From Flavobacteriales bacterium UBA3477 (GTDB lineage: Bacteria; Bacteroidota; Bacteroidia; Flavobacteriales; Schleiferiaceae), in the NCBI GenBank assembly GCA_002378005.1, contig DFQY01000024.1, forward strand, positions 5,032 through 47,147: a stretch of 42,116 nt of DNA. Reading direction: 5' to 3'. Positions within the stretch are counted from its first letter, which is position 1, and each line of letters begins with the position of its first letter. The notes beneath the pieces are model-generated. The model worked only from the letters and a program-made list of their open reading frames with translations, had not been told where the DNA came from and made no database searches. Positions 31,889-40,304 of this stretch are shown piece after piece. The translations under genes and the position numbers were made by a program.

Positions 31889-33496
31889 ATGAATAAGACA
31901 ATAAATATCAACCTAAGCGGCATCATCTATCACTTGGACGAAGGTGCCTACGAGAACTTCAATGCTTATATAAATGCCATTAAAGACCGATTATCGCACG
32001 AGGAAGGCGGCGCCGAAATCATCGCCGATATTGAATCACGTATCGCCGAAATATTTTCCATGCGACTTTCTGAAGGCAAACGTCAGGTGGTAACCCAAGA
32101 AGATGTTGATTTCATAATCAGCACCCTCGGTCGCCCCGAAGATTTTGCTGATACAGCCGAAGAAACAGACCCCCCCCAAACAGAGACCAAACGCAGATTC
32201 TTCCGCAACCCAGACGAGACCGTTATAGGCGGGGTCTGTAGCGGTATCGCAGCCTACTTCAATATTGATGTGGTTTGGATTCGTGTATTGTTCTTAGTAC
32301 TGTTGTTCTTTACAGGAATTGGATTCATTACCTACATTATCCTTTGGGCGGCCATTCCAGAAGCCAAAACCACTGCGCAAAAACTCCAAATGCGGGGGGA
32401 GCCGGTAAACCTGGGTAACATTGAAAAGAAGTTTAAGGAGTTCGAGGCTCAGGGCAAAGCATTCGGGAAAAAGTTTAAGAATACTCCAAGAGGATTTTTC
32501 GATTTTATTACCAACACCATTGGTGCCATTCTTGGATTTATCCTCAAGTTCTTTGGGGTCGTTTTGGCCATTATTGGTTCTGTCATCGCCTTCACCCTTA
32601 TCGTTGCACTGATCGGAGTGTTTGGCAGTACTTGGAATCTTGGGGGCTTTGATTTCATCGATATCAATGGATATATCTATGGTATGGACGGGGCGCAAGC
32701 TTTGTTCGGGTCGGGCTGGCGGTTGATGGCATTACGTGTGGGAACCTTGTTGACCCTATTAATGCCCCTCTTTGCCCTGGTAGTATTCCTGGCCAAGTTG
32801 TTTGGGAAATCGGTTTCGAACGCACGCCTACTCTCCTTCGCCGGCATTGCTTCATTCATCATCGGCTTAATCCTCATTTTTATCAGCGCAGGATCGTTGG
32901 CCACTGATTTTAAAGAGCGCGCCACCGAAGTAGAAAAACTCCCAATACCAGGAAATTCCCTCGTTCTCGAAGCCGATATTTTAGAAGAATCCACAGGGTT
33001 TTTATTTGATATTGACGATGATCAATTAAGAGTTGAAAACGTCCGCTTCAACATCGAGCGAACCAATGATAGCACGGCCCACCTAGAATTAAGGCATTCG
33101 GCCAGCGGCCGTAACCATGCCGAGGCTAGACAACGTGCACAGCGATTTGATTTTAAAACCGAGCAAAGTGGCGAGACGCTACGATTAAGCGAGTATTTCA
33201 GCGTGCCCGAGGATGCCTTGTACCGTGGTCAAGACCTCAAGGTGACCTTAAGATTGCCGGTGGGAACCACAGTGTTCTTAGACCCAAGCCTTGAAAACAT
33301 CATCTATGACCTCGAAAATGTGCAGAATCTGTGGGACGGCGATATGCTAGGACATACTTGGATCATGACGGATAGAGGTTTGGATTGTGCCGATTGCCCC
33401 ATCATTGAGTATTATTCAGCTGAAGATCTCGAGGAAAATATCGAGCAAAAGCTGGAAGAGCTTGAACTTGAATTGAAACGGTTGAAAGACCGCTAG
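31889..33496 (+). CDS. PspC-domain membrane protein
   Basis: A 535-residue protein. Residues 1-90 are a cytoplasmic charged region (YHLDEGAYENFNAYINAI, IESRIAEIF). The PspC domain spans about 103-158 (FFRNPDETVIGGVCSGIAAYFNIDVVWIRVLF, YIILWAAIPEA). Several transmembrane helices follow (about 200-335), then a large C-terminal beta-rich domain and a coiled tail of Glu/Leu/Lys. PspC proteins sense envelope stress; in Bacteroidota they are typically linked to PadR, as here. A run of eight C residues (32170-32177) lies in the codons just before the PspC domain. A strong terminator follows. Confidence 0.9.
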   Translation: MNKTININLSGIIYHLDEGAYENFNAYINAIKDRLSHEEGGAEIIADIESRIAEIFSMRLSEGKRQVVTQEDVDFIISTLGRPEDFADTAEETDPPQTETKRRFFRNPDETVIGGVCSGIAAYFNIDVVWIRVLFLVLLFFTGIGFITYIILWAAIPEAKTTAQKLQMRGEPVNLGNIEKKFKEFEAQGKAFGKKFKNTPRGFFDFITNTIGAILGFILKFFGVVLAIIGSVIAFTLIVALIGVFGSTWNLGGFDFIDINGYIYGMDGAQALFGSGWRLMALRVGTLLTLLMPLFALVVFLAKLFGKSVSNARLLSFAGIASFIIGLILIFISAGSLATDFKERATEVEKLPIPGNSLVLEADILEESTGFLFDIDDDQLRVENVRFNIERTNDSTAHLELRHSASGRNHAEARQRAQRFDFKTEQSGETLRLSEYFSVPEDALYRGQDLKVTLRLPVGTTVFLDPSLENIIYDLENVQNLWDGDMLGHTWIMTDRGLDCADCPIIEYYSAEDLEENIEQKLEELELELKRLKDR

Positions 33497-33517
33497 GCTC
33501 GTACCCCTGAGCTATGG

Positions 33518-33548
33518 AAGCCCTTGCCTCAAGCAGGGGCTTTTTTTT
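33518..33548 (+). terminator. Intrinsic terminator of the PadR-PspC operon
   Basis: Stem AAGCCCTTGC (33518-33527) / GCAGGGGCTT (33533-33542), one G-U pair, 5-base loop, followed by T residues through 33548. The T-tract overlaps the stop codon of the convergent carotenoid gene. Confidence 0.85.
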
Positions 33549-34185
33549 ATGCATACGCAATGTTTAGCACCGCGAAAAATACAGTTAGCACTGCAATGAC
33601 CCAAGGGCTCTGAGGGTTTTTCGCATTTCCACCTGCCGTGACCCGTGCGAACAATGTAGCGAGGACGAACCACGAAATATAATTGGCCACAGGTACTTCA
33701 ACTTCCGCCCAGGTCCAAAAGCCTAATTCTATCGCTACTGGTTCAATCAACACGTCCATCAAGACCATGGCCATTCCTGTAATGACCGCTTTAACCCAAG
33801 GATTTTGCGTCCATCGCCCCGACACATCAAACCAAGCTCGAATCAACACCCACCACAATACTCCAATCATTAGCGGAGTACTCAGTATTCGCGGCCCTAA
33901 GGCTGTGCCATAGGTGTAGGCGCCAAAAGGCCATCCCGTATTAGTCCCAATAACCTCAATGATGTAGCCAAGCACTATGGGCGCCATATAGAGCCCCCAA
34001 TTCTTTGGACGATCGCTAGCCAATAGGAACACTACCATCATCAACAGCAGATTATAGGGCGTAAGGAATACGAAATTTTGGCGCCAGTCAGCTCCAAGCA
34101 AAAACAATCCTATGGTGTGGAAAAAGATGAGGACGTATCCGCCATACTTGGCCGCTAATAATTGGATTTTTTCTAAGTCATTCAT
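33547..34185 (-). CDS. cruF: Carotenoid 1,2-hydratase, CruF-like
   Basis: A 212-residue integral membrane protein with about seven hydrophobic helices. The start at 34185 (MNDLEKIQ) overlaps the crtD stop by 8 bases; an upstream ATG at 34209 would lengthen the overlap to 32. Family marks include GYIIEVIGTNTGWPFGAYTYG (about 72-92), VLWWVLIRAW and the MDVLIEPVAIELGFWTW block, which match CruF-type carotenoid biosynthesis proteins. CruF adds water across the end double bond of acyclic psi ends (as in gamma-carotene). Pairing with a CrtD-like desaturase supports making a 1'-hydroxy-3',4'-didehydro end group. Confidence 0.85.
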   Translation of the reverse strand: MNDLEKIQLLAAKYGGYVLIFFHTIGLFLLGADWRQNFVFLTPYNLLLMMVVFLLASDRPKNWGLYMAPIVLGYIIEVIGTNTGWPFGAYTYGTALGPRILSTPLMIGVLWWVLIRAWFDVSGRWTQNPWVKAVITGMAMVLMDVLIEPVAIELGFWTWAEVEVPVANYISWFVLATLFARVTAGGNAKNPQSPWVIAVLTVFFAVLNIAYA

Positions 34186-35665
34186 CTTCTTCGATCCATT
34201 CTGCGGCAATTTTACCGCTCAATATACACAAGGGCACACCGCCTCCAGGATGTGCCGACCCGCCACAAAAGTACAACCCTTTGACCGAGCTACTTTTATT
34301 AGAATGCCTCAAAAATGCCGCCATCCGTTCGTTTGAGCTTGTACCGTAGAGCGCGCCGCCCACACTAGAAGTTCGGTGTTGTATTTGCGGCGGTGTCAAA
34401 ATTTCTTCAATTTCAATCAATGACGCAATGTCTTTACCTAAAACATAGGAGATTCGTTCAATAAGCTTTCCTCGTACTTTACCCACAATATCTTCCCAAT
34501 CCTGCCCTTGATCGTATGGTACATTCACCATCACAAACCAAGAATCCTTGCCTTTAGGGGCATCATCAACCTCTAATCGGTTTGAAATATGAATATAGAT
34601 GGTCGGATCCTCCCAAAATGCCCCATTTGTGCGGATACGATCGAACTCCTCCTTATAATCTTCGCTAAAGATGATGTTGTGAAGATCCATCTCAGGGAAG
34701 GTTTGCCCTATTCCCCAGTAGAATATCAACGCGCTCGAGCTAGGCTCTTGCGCCAAGGTCTTCTTAGGTCGACGCACTTTTGTTGGCAATAACTCATGGT
34801 ACGCATGTTTGATATCTGAGTTACAAACCACAATGTCGAACATACGTTCCGCCCCGTTAACCACTACTCCGCATACTTTCTTTTCCTCGACTACTATTTT
34901 CTCCACTGTAGAGCTCAGTTCAAACTGCACGCCTAACTCCCTTGCGAGTTTGGTAAGGCTCTGAGAAATAGCGTGCATTCCACCTACGGGAAAATGAGTT
35001 CCCATACCGTGTTCCAAATGTGAGATCATCTGCATGATTCCGGGCGTTTGATACGGTGAAGAACCATTATAGGTCGCATATCTATTGAATAATTGGACCA
35101 GCTTTGGTTCCTTGAAATAACGCTTGTTTTGATCATCCAAGGTCGAAAACAAACCTAATTTTGGGATCTCTGAAACCACCTTCAAAACCCTCGGCGAAAG
35201 GAATGTTTTCATTTTATGCAGGCTACTCTCCAAAAAGAAAGGCGCCGTGAGCTCGAATTTCTTGCGAGCATCATCAAAATACTTTCGGACTTGTTTTCCC
35301 GACTCTTTGCCAAAAACAGTGGAAATCGCTTCCACGTTTTTTTCCACCGAAGGATAGAGTGTTATTTGTTTTCCATCCAACCAAAAATACCTGCATACTT
35401 CATCGTGTGTATGGTATTGAAAGTAATCCTTAGGAGTCTTCCCTGCTAATTCGAACAACTCATCCACTAAATGTGGCATGGTGAATAAGGAGGGTCCCAT
35501 ATCGAATCTAAATCCCTGCTTCTCGAAAGCGGTGACCTTTCCTCCCGTGTAGGCATTTTGCTCAAAAACAACGACTTGCTTTCCCTGCAGCGCTAAACGT
35601 ATGGCAGCGCTAAGTCCAGCTATTCCAGATCCTATGACCGCGACTGTGGAGGAATTCTTTTTCAT
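34178..35665 (-). CDS. crtD: Carotenoid desaturase, CrtD-like (1-hydroxycarotenoid 3,4-desaturase)
   Basis: A 495-residue flavoprotein of the CrtI/CrtD family. The FAD dinucleotide loop is GSGIAGLSAA (12-21), followed by GGKVTAFEKQGFRFDMGPSLF, and the C-terminal carotenoid-desaturase box is FCGGSAHPGGGVPL. CrtI (phytoene) and CrtD cannot be separated by motif alone. CrtD is favoured because the gene overlaps cruF by 8 bases and no crtB phytoene synthase is next to it. The likely reaction is 3,4-desaturation of the hydrated psi end. An inverted repeat lies just upstream (35677-35694). Confidence 0.85.
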   Translation of the reverse strand: MKKNSSTVAVIGSGIAGLSAAIRLALQGKQVVVFEQNAYTGGKVTAFEKQGFRFDMGPSLFTMPHLVDELFELAGKTPKDYFQYHTHDEVCRYFWLDGKQITLYPSVEKNVEAISTVFGKESGKQVRKYFDDARKKFELTAPFFLESSLHKMKTFLSPRVLKVVSEIPKLGLFSTLDDQNKRYFKEPKLVQLFNRYATYNGSSPYQTPGIMQMISHLEHGMGTHFPVGGMHAISQSLTKLARELGVQFELSSTVEKIVVEEKKVCGVVVNGAERMFDIVVCNSDIKHAYHELLPTKVRRPKKTLAQEPSSSALIFYWGIGQTFPEMDLHNIIFSEDYKEEFDRIRTNGAFWEDPTIYIHISNRLEVDDAPKGKDSWFVMVNVPYDQGQDWEDIVGKVRGKLIERISYVLGKDIASLIEIEEILTPPQIQHRTSSVGGALYGTSSNERMAAFLRHSNKSSSVKGLYFCGGSAHPGGGVPLCILSGKIAAEWIEEDE

Positions 35666-35676
35666 GTGGCTGTAAG

Positions 35677-35694
35677 GTATTCACTTCGGAATAC
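35677..35694. promoter_or_regulatory. Inverted repeat upstream of crtD
   Basis: GTATTC (35677-35682) / GAATAC (35689-35694) with a 6-base spacer, between a possible TTG (35705-35703, minus) and a weak TACCTTAC -7 element (35679-35672). A spacer-centred repeat is the layout of MerR-type sites; whether one acts here is unknown. Confidence 0.35.
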
Positions 35695-35732
35695 TAATTA
35701 AACAACCAACTCCTTTTATTGTTGTAAGAGCG

Positions 35733-36302
35733 ATGGAAAAGAAACTCTACCGTGGTGCCCTAATTTTCTTTACGGCCATGTTGCTGCTCAGTATTCTGTG
35801 GCCCTATGAGCAAAAATTACAGCATTGGGATTTGGAGCCCAATTATTTGGTCAAGGAGAGCGACGAAATCTTCTTCAACAATACGCGCATTCATCAATAC
35901 AGGACGGAGGAGCGAGAAGAATTGGCCCAACAAGGATTTAAAGTACACCGGTATTTAAAGTGTACCTACGATACGACCCAACCGTTATTGAACTTCACCA
36001 TCATCAACTCTTGGCGTACTGATCAGGCTTATATCATTGCCGAACCGAATGCGCGCAGCTATTTCGCCGATACTTTACATATCGCTTTGGATGATTCTGT
36101 GGCTACCTTAAGCCTTGACCACATGGACTTCGCAGACCATTATAGATTCGCTGCCTGGGTCTTTCAAAATGCGATAGATTACCGCCGTGCCATCATAGTT
36201 CAAGGAAGGGATTCGCTGCTTTTGAACGGTACTCAAAGCAATGAAAAGGCCAATCAGGCGGTGCTCAAGGATTATTTTAGGCTTGTGGGTCGCTACCAGT
36301 AG
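35733..36302 (+). CDS. Membrane-anchored protein of unknown function
   Basis: A 189-residue protein that I do not recognise. It has one N-terminal transmembrane helix (about 7-25), then a soluble domain with strands (LLNFTIINSW, SVATLSLDHM) and a helical C-terminal part (FADHYRFAAWVFQNAIDYR). The N-terminus looks like a signal anchor with the bulk outside the cytoplasm. It is divergent from crtD and overlaps the end of the convergent terC gene by 26 bases. No motif suggests an enzyme. Confidence 0.65.
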   Translation: MEKKLYRGALIFFTAMLLLSILWPYEQKLQHWDLEPNYLVKESDEIFFNNTRIHQYRTEEREELAQQGFKVHRYLKCTYDTTQPLLNFTIINSWRTDQAYIIAEPNARSYFADTLHIALDDSVATLSLDHMDFADHYRFAAWVFQNAIDYRRAIIVQGRDSLLLNGTQSNEKANQAVLKDYFRLVGRYQ

Positions 36303-37008
36303 ATTTGGACTTTTCAGCCGCGCGAATGCTCAATAATTGGACAATAAGCGCAAAACCTACAGAACTGTAGACATAGGGTTTCGGGATTGCTACATGCGCA
36401 CTTTCAGCGACCAACACTGTTCCGATCATAATCAAGAAACTCAGCGCCAAGATCTGCAAACTCACGTGCATTTCTATGAAATGTGCTATGGGCTTCGCAA
36501 ATGTCAACATGATCACCATGGAAATGACCACCGCCACGATCATAATCACTAGCTCGTGGGTCATCCCAATCGCAGTCAGTACGCTATCAAAGCTGAACAC
36601 GATATCTAATAACCCTATCTGGATAATCACTCCAACAAAAGATTTTGGTTTACGTGCATGTTCTCCATGTCCTCTCCCCTCTGTCTTTTTGAAGATCTCA
36701 GAAGAGGATTTCGCCAAAAGGAACACCCCTCCAGCAAACAAAATGGCATCCCTCCCGGAAACCGCATGATCGCCAAGATGAAACAACGGCGCAGTCAAGC
36801 CAATAAGCCAGGTAATACCAAGCAGCATTAATATCCGGAATCCCAATGCCAGCGCCAAGCCCAAACGACGGGCTAAAGGCTGCTGACTTTCCTCCAAATC
36901 ATTGGAAACAAGGGAGATGAAAATGATGTTATCGATGCCTAGTACAATCTCTAGGAATGTCAAGGTGGCCAATGATAAAAGTCCAGGGGCGGTCAATAGC
37001 GCTTCCAT
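36277..37008 (-). CDS. TerC/Alx-family membrane protein
   Basis: A 243-residue protein with about seven transmembrane helices. The family signature LEIVLGIDNIIFISLV (19-34) carries the acidic pair, and the second half has IGLLDIVFSFDSVLTAIGMT with matching aspartates, which suggests an internally duplicated metal-binding site. TerC, Alx and MeeF-type proteins export or handle manganese or supply metals to secreted enzymes; some also give tellurite resistance. No tellurite genes are near. It follows crtY by 58 bases on the same strand and may share its transcript. Confidence 0.92.
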   Translation of the reverse strand: MEALLTAPGLLSLATLTFLEIVLGIDNIIFISLVSNDLEESQQPLARRLGLALALGFRILMLLGITWLIGLTAPLFHLGDHAVSGRDAILFAGGVFLLAKSSSEIFKKTEGRGHGEHARKPKSFVGVIIQIGLLDIVFSFDSVLTAIGMTHELVIMIVAVVISMVIMLTFAKPIAHFIEMHVSLQILALSFLIMIGTVLVAESAHVAIPKPYVYSSVGFALIVQLLSIRAAEKSKSTGSDPQA

Positions 37009-37066
37009 AGTTCTGCGGTTTTTTGCGGTCTAAAGGTATGACCTTAGGTGAAAAGGCAACCTTACC

Positions 37067-37774
37067 TCAAATATTGCTCTTACGGGTCGCCTCAAATTTT
37101 TCATAGAAGTATACAATCCCTAAGATGAGCAACATCCCATAGAAGATGTCCTCAAAGGGAATAGTGCCCAACCGTATGCCGAGGTTTTCCGCATCGTTGT
37201 ACTTAACCACTTGGCTTTCCAAGAAGGAACCCGTTAAAATGCCGTTTTTCAAAAAGAAGGGAAGCAAGGCTATAATATAGCTCTCGTAAAACCTCGGAAG
37301 CCAGGCACAACGAGCAATCCAAGCCACATAAATGAGCGCCAGCCCCAGTAACAAGAAGGTCGCTGCGGTATATCGCTTATCCAATGACATCAATCCAACG
37401 ACAAGGGTAAATGAGATGAGCAACTGGCTAATTCGATTCGCCACTGCTACGCTTATAATACCATCCGGGAAAAATAGCTCCATACACTTATAAATGAATA
37501 CACAAGCGAACGGAACAGTAATAAAGAACAGATATTCGCCTAAGGGTAGGCCGAACAGTTCAACCCCACTGAGGTAATCTGTATTGAAACTCCACACGCC
37601 AAGATCAGTATACCAAATATCCCAAATCAGAAAGAAGCCGCTCCAAATGAGCATGGCTTTACCCAAGGACCCAAAGCTTTTGTAATACGCTATACGAGGT
37701 TCAAAACTTCGTATCAAGGGCACACTTACCGTGAATAGGTTGAGCAATAAATAAAGCCATTTGGTTTCTAACAC
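37067..37774 (-). CDS. crtY: Lycopene cyclase, single-chain CrtYc-CrtYd type
   Basis: A 235-residue integral membrane enzyme with six to seven helices and an internal repeat: PLGEYLFFITVPF (77-89) and IPFEDIFYG (205-213) are the two PxE-x-x-x-F cyclase motifs. In actinobacteria the halves are separate subunits (CrtYc and CrtYd); here they are one chain, as usual in Flavobacteriia. It cyclises psi ends of lycopene to beta ionone rings. The gene lies 5 bases after crtZ and is clearly co-transcribed. A monocyclic product is compatible with the CruF/CrtD pair nearby. Confidence 0.92.
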   Translation of the reverse strand: MLETKWLYLLLNLFTVSVPLIRSFEPRIAYYKSFGSLGKAMLIWSGFFLIWDIWYTDLGVWSFNTDYLSGVELFGLPLGEYLFFITVPFACVFIYKCMELFFPDGIISVAVANRISQLLISFTLVVGLMSLDKRYTAATFLLLGLALIYVAWIARCAWLPRFYESYIIALLPFFLKNGILTGSFLESQVVKYNDAENLGIRLGTIPFEDIFYGMLLILGIVYFYEKFEATRKSNI

Positions 37775-37779
37775 GGTTT

Positions 37780-38247
37780 CTAAGAATTAGCGCGCATTTG
37801 GCGTACCTGGCGGATGTATTTTGGATGTACCCATAACATCCCAAAATTCTCTCCGTTTTCTTTACCTAGGTGGCGGTGGTGCATCTTGTGCGCCAAACGA
37901 ACCGCTTCCCAATACACAAAACGAGATTTTTTTAATACCGGCAGTCTTTGGTGAATAAAGAGTTCATGAACTAAGGCATAGGCAAAGCCATAAAAAGCGA
38001 TTCCAGCCCCTGTTGCCACACTTATTCCATTGCCATTAAACAAACCAAGCATAATGCACAGCCAGGATGGAATGGCGAAGATTAGGAAGAACGTATCATT
38101 CTTTTCCAAGGCACCAGGTGTCTTAGTGTGGTGATCGTCGTGGAGAAACCATAGAATACCGTGCATGAGGTATTTATGGGCTGCCCAGGCTACACCTTCC
38201 ATAGCGAAAAAGGTCAACAATGTGATGCTAATCTCAATGGGTGTCAT
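37780..38247 (-). CDS. crtZ: Beta-carotene hydroxylase
   Basis: A 155-residue membrane di-iron hydroxylase with the complete histidine set: HKYLMH (H24, H29), HDDHH (H36, H39, H40), HELFIH (H94, H99) and HKMHH (H120, H123, H124). CrtZ adds the 3-hydroxyl group to beta rings. The C-terminal WVHPKYIRQ is typical. Its start lies 14 bases inside the peroxiredoxin gene, and crtY follows after 5 bases, so the three genes are tightly coupled. Confidence 0.95.
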   Translation of the reverse strand: MTPIEISITLLTFFAMEGVAWAAHKYLMHGILWFLHDDHHTKTPGALEKNDTFFLIFAIPSWLCIMLGLFNGNGISVATGAGIAFYGFAYALVHELFIHQRLPVLKKSRFVYWEAVRLAHKMHHRHLGKENGENFGMLWVHPKYIRQVRQMRANS

Positions 38248-38713
38248 GAACCATTTTTTTTACATAATCCAAGCTTTCCGACACGTGATCGTTGGCTCGA
38301 AATAAACTTGTGAAAATATACGCCACTTTATGGGAACCATCAGTGACATAAGTAATTCTATTCGCTACGGTATCAAAAAGCAATCCAGGTGCACCGAATG
38401 ATTTTCGTACCATATGACCAGGGTCACTGAGTACCGGGTATTTTAAATCATACTTATCGGCGAAGCTTTTGTGGATGCTCACCTCTGCATCATTTATACC
38501 AATAACCTTTGCTCCTACTGCTTGAAACTCACTTTCATAATCTCTAAAGGAACACGCTTCAGCGGTACAACCAGGAGTGTGGTCCTTTGGATAAAAAAAG
38601 ATGACAAGAGGTTTCCCTTTAAAATCGTCTCTTTTAATCCATTGACCGTTTTGGTCTTGCAATTCGAAGTCCGGAATACGGTCACCGATATCGAGGGCTT
38701 TAAGTAGGGGCAT
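38234..38713 (-). CDS. bcp: Peroxiredoxin, Bcp/PrxQ type
   Basis: A 159-residue thiol peroxidase. The peroxidatic cysteine is C49 in PKDHTPGCT and the resolving cysteine is C54, five residues on, as in atypical two-Cys PrxQ proteins. Other marks are VIFFYP and KYDLKYPVLSD. It reduces peroxides with thioredoxin. It comes first of a peroxiredoxin-crtZ-crtY unit, with a 14-base overlap into crtZ, so peroxide defence and pigment synthesis are expressed together. It lies 52 bases after the LysM gene and may have its own promoter there, though none is clear. Confidence 0.93.
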   Translation of the reverse strand: MPLLKALDIGDRIPDFELQDQNGQWIKRDDFKGKPLVIFFYPKDHTPGCTAEACSFRDYESEFQAVGAKVIGINDAEVSIHKSFADKYDLKYPVLSDPGHMVRKSFGAPGLLFDTVANRITYVTDGSHKVAYIFTSLFRANDHVSESLDYVKKMVHDTH

Positions 38714-38765
38714 ATTGCGGATTTTTACTGTTCAATAAACCCTGAGTCTGCCTTGATTGTTCAAC

Positions 38766-40304
38766 TTAAGGGTTGATTTTTCGCCAAACCAAATCTTGGA
38801 AAACACGGAGCTCAGTATACGTGTTCTTACCTTGTTCATTCAGCATGAATCCTAGTGACACACCGCGATATACTCCTGTGCCCTCGGTAAGATTGCGCAC
38901 ATAGAACTGGGCAACATCATATCCCTTGATGGCATATTCATCAGGTTGCGCTCCAAACTTTTCACGGAAGGATTGCACCATGGACATAGCCGCCTCACTA
39001 CGATAGTCGATGTACGAGGAATAGGCACATACTACCTCTTTTTCTCGTGCGAAATTGTCCTGGGTAATGCCGTTTTCGACAATCTGATGTTCGATGGTAT
39101 GCCAAGTATAGGACGAATTTCCGGCACGGATATTACGTAATACGTCAAGCACGAAGGCGGGATCATTATCATAGACGATCAGGTCATAATGTATGGTAGA
39201 ATCCAAAAATGCTAATCGTTCGTTTTCTTTCCATCCCTCGGTTGCCTTAATAAGCAGAGGTTTATCGAATACTGAGAACATTCTATTCATCGCAGTATCT
39301 GTTTTTGCATTGCTTTGGGCAACGATGAGGGTTTGATGCAGTCGCAGTACATTTTCGACAGGAAGCAACACATTCACTTGTTCACGACGCTCTTGTATCA
39401 AATCAATAATGGCTTGCCAATGATATTCCTCAGCTACAACCGCATTTTGTAAGGGCAACGCATTGATAGACGCATTTTTACTCAGTGGACTAACTACCTT
39501 ATTCGCTGAGGCGTTCTTACTGATTTCCATCACTCGTTTGGAATACAGAGGACCCACAACAAGGTCAAAAGAGTCCATCGGATTACGTTCAATAGCCACG
39601 CGCAACGAATCTGCGTGGTTGTAGGTATCCGCGAAGGTTATACCAACGGTACGTGTTGAATCATTGAGCTCATCAATGGCTAATTCCATTCCCTGTCGGA
39701 AACTCAGCGCTAAGGGGCTACGTTTGGCCAACGGCGTTTCGTTGATGTAATCTCTGTGGAAAAATGGCAATAAGCCTAAGATTTGTACTTCATCAAGAAA
39801 TTCGACAGAAACTGTACTATCTGTACTAACTGTGGTTACCACCAAATCTTTAGGGCTTTCCTCGAAACTACCTGGCAGTACAGGCTTTACCAGAATCATC
39901 CCCTTCTTCCAATCTGTACGAGCATCAGGGTTCAATCTGTAGAAGGCACGCATCGTAGTGAATCCCCAGGCTTTCGCAAGATCTGCCGGCGTATCGTCCT
40001 TTTTAACCTTATACATTTCATAGCCCGCATCTACAGGCGCTGGACCTGTAGTTTCAGACAGTTGAACTTCAGCTGTTGGAGCCGGATTATCAATACCTGG
40101 AATAAGCAGGGTATCCCCTATAGAGAGTGCTGTCCCTGAGATTTGAGGGTTTGCCTCTTGCAAGGCTTCTACAGAAATGTCGTATGTTTTTGAAATAGAA
40201 TACAGCGTATTACCCTTGACCACAATGTGCTCTGTAATACTTTGTCCTTGCGCTGTTGAAGCCAACAGCAACACGAACATCCATATGCTCTTTCTTATTC
40301 CCAT
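38766..40304 (-). CDS. LysM-domain protein fused to a periplasmic-binding (PBP1-like) domain
   Basis: A 512-residue secreted protein with signal peptide MGIRKSIWMFVLLLASTAQG. Two LysM modules follow: about 25-70 (EHIVVKGNTLYSISKTYDIS, IGDTLLIPG) and a divergent one at about 95-142 (YKVKKDDTPADLAKAWG). The rest (about 180-510) is a type I periplasmic-binding fold (VQILGLLPFF, LALSFRQGMELAIDELND, FDLVVGPLYS, VVSPLSKNAS) as in branched-chain amino-acid receptors and LpoA-like proteins. No ABC permease is adjacent, so it is unlikely to be a transporter receptor; peptidoglycan attachment is suggested by LysM. The gene overlaps guaA by 10 bases. Confidence 0.85.
   Translation of the reverse strand: MGIRKSIWMFVLLLASTAQGQSITEHIVVKGNTLYSISKTYDISVEALQEANPQISGTALSIGDTLLIPGIDNPAPTAEVQLSETTGPAPVDAGYEMYKVKKDDTPADLAKAWGFTTMRAFYRLNPDARTDWKKGMILVKPVLPGSFEESPKDLVVTTVSTDSTVSVEFLDEVQILGLLPFFHRDYINETPLAKRSPLALSFRQGMELAIDELNDSTRTVGITFADTYNHADSLRVAIERNPMDSFDLVVGPLYSKRVMEISKNASANKVVSPLSKNASINALPLQNAVVAEEYHWQAIIDLIQERREQVNVLLPVENVLRLHQTLIVAQSNAKTDTAMNRMFSVFDKPLLIKATEGWKENERLAFLDSTIHYDLIVYDNDPAFVLDVLRNIRAGNSSYTWHTIEHQIVENGITQDNFAREKEVVCAYSSYIDYRSEAAMSMVQSFREKFGAQPDEYAIKGYDVAQFYVRNLTEGTGVYRGVSLGFMLNEQGKNTYTELRVFQDLVWRKINP

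Noticed and set aside
37009..37066. Possible manganese riboswitch ahead of terC
   Set aside because: The gap is only 58 bases and lacks the conserved yybP-ykoY loop sequences.
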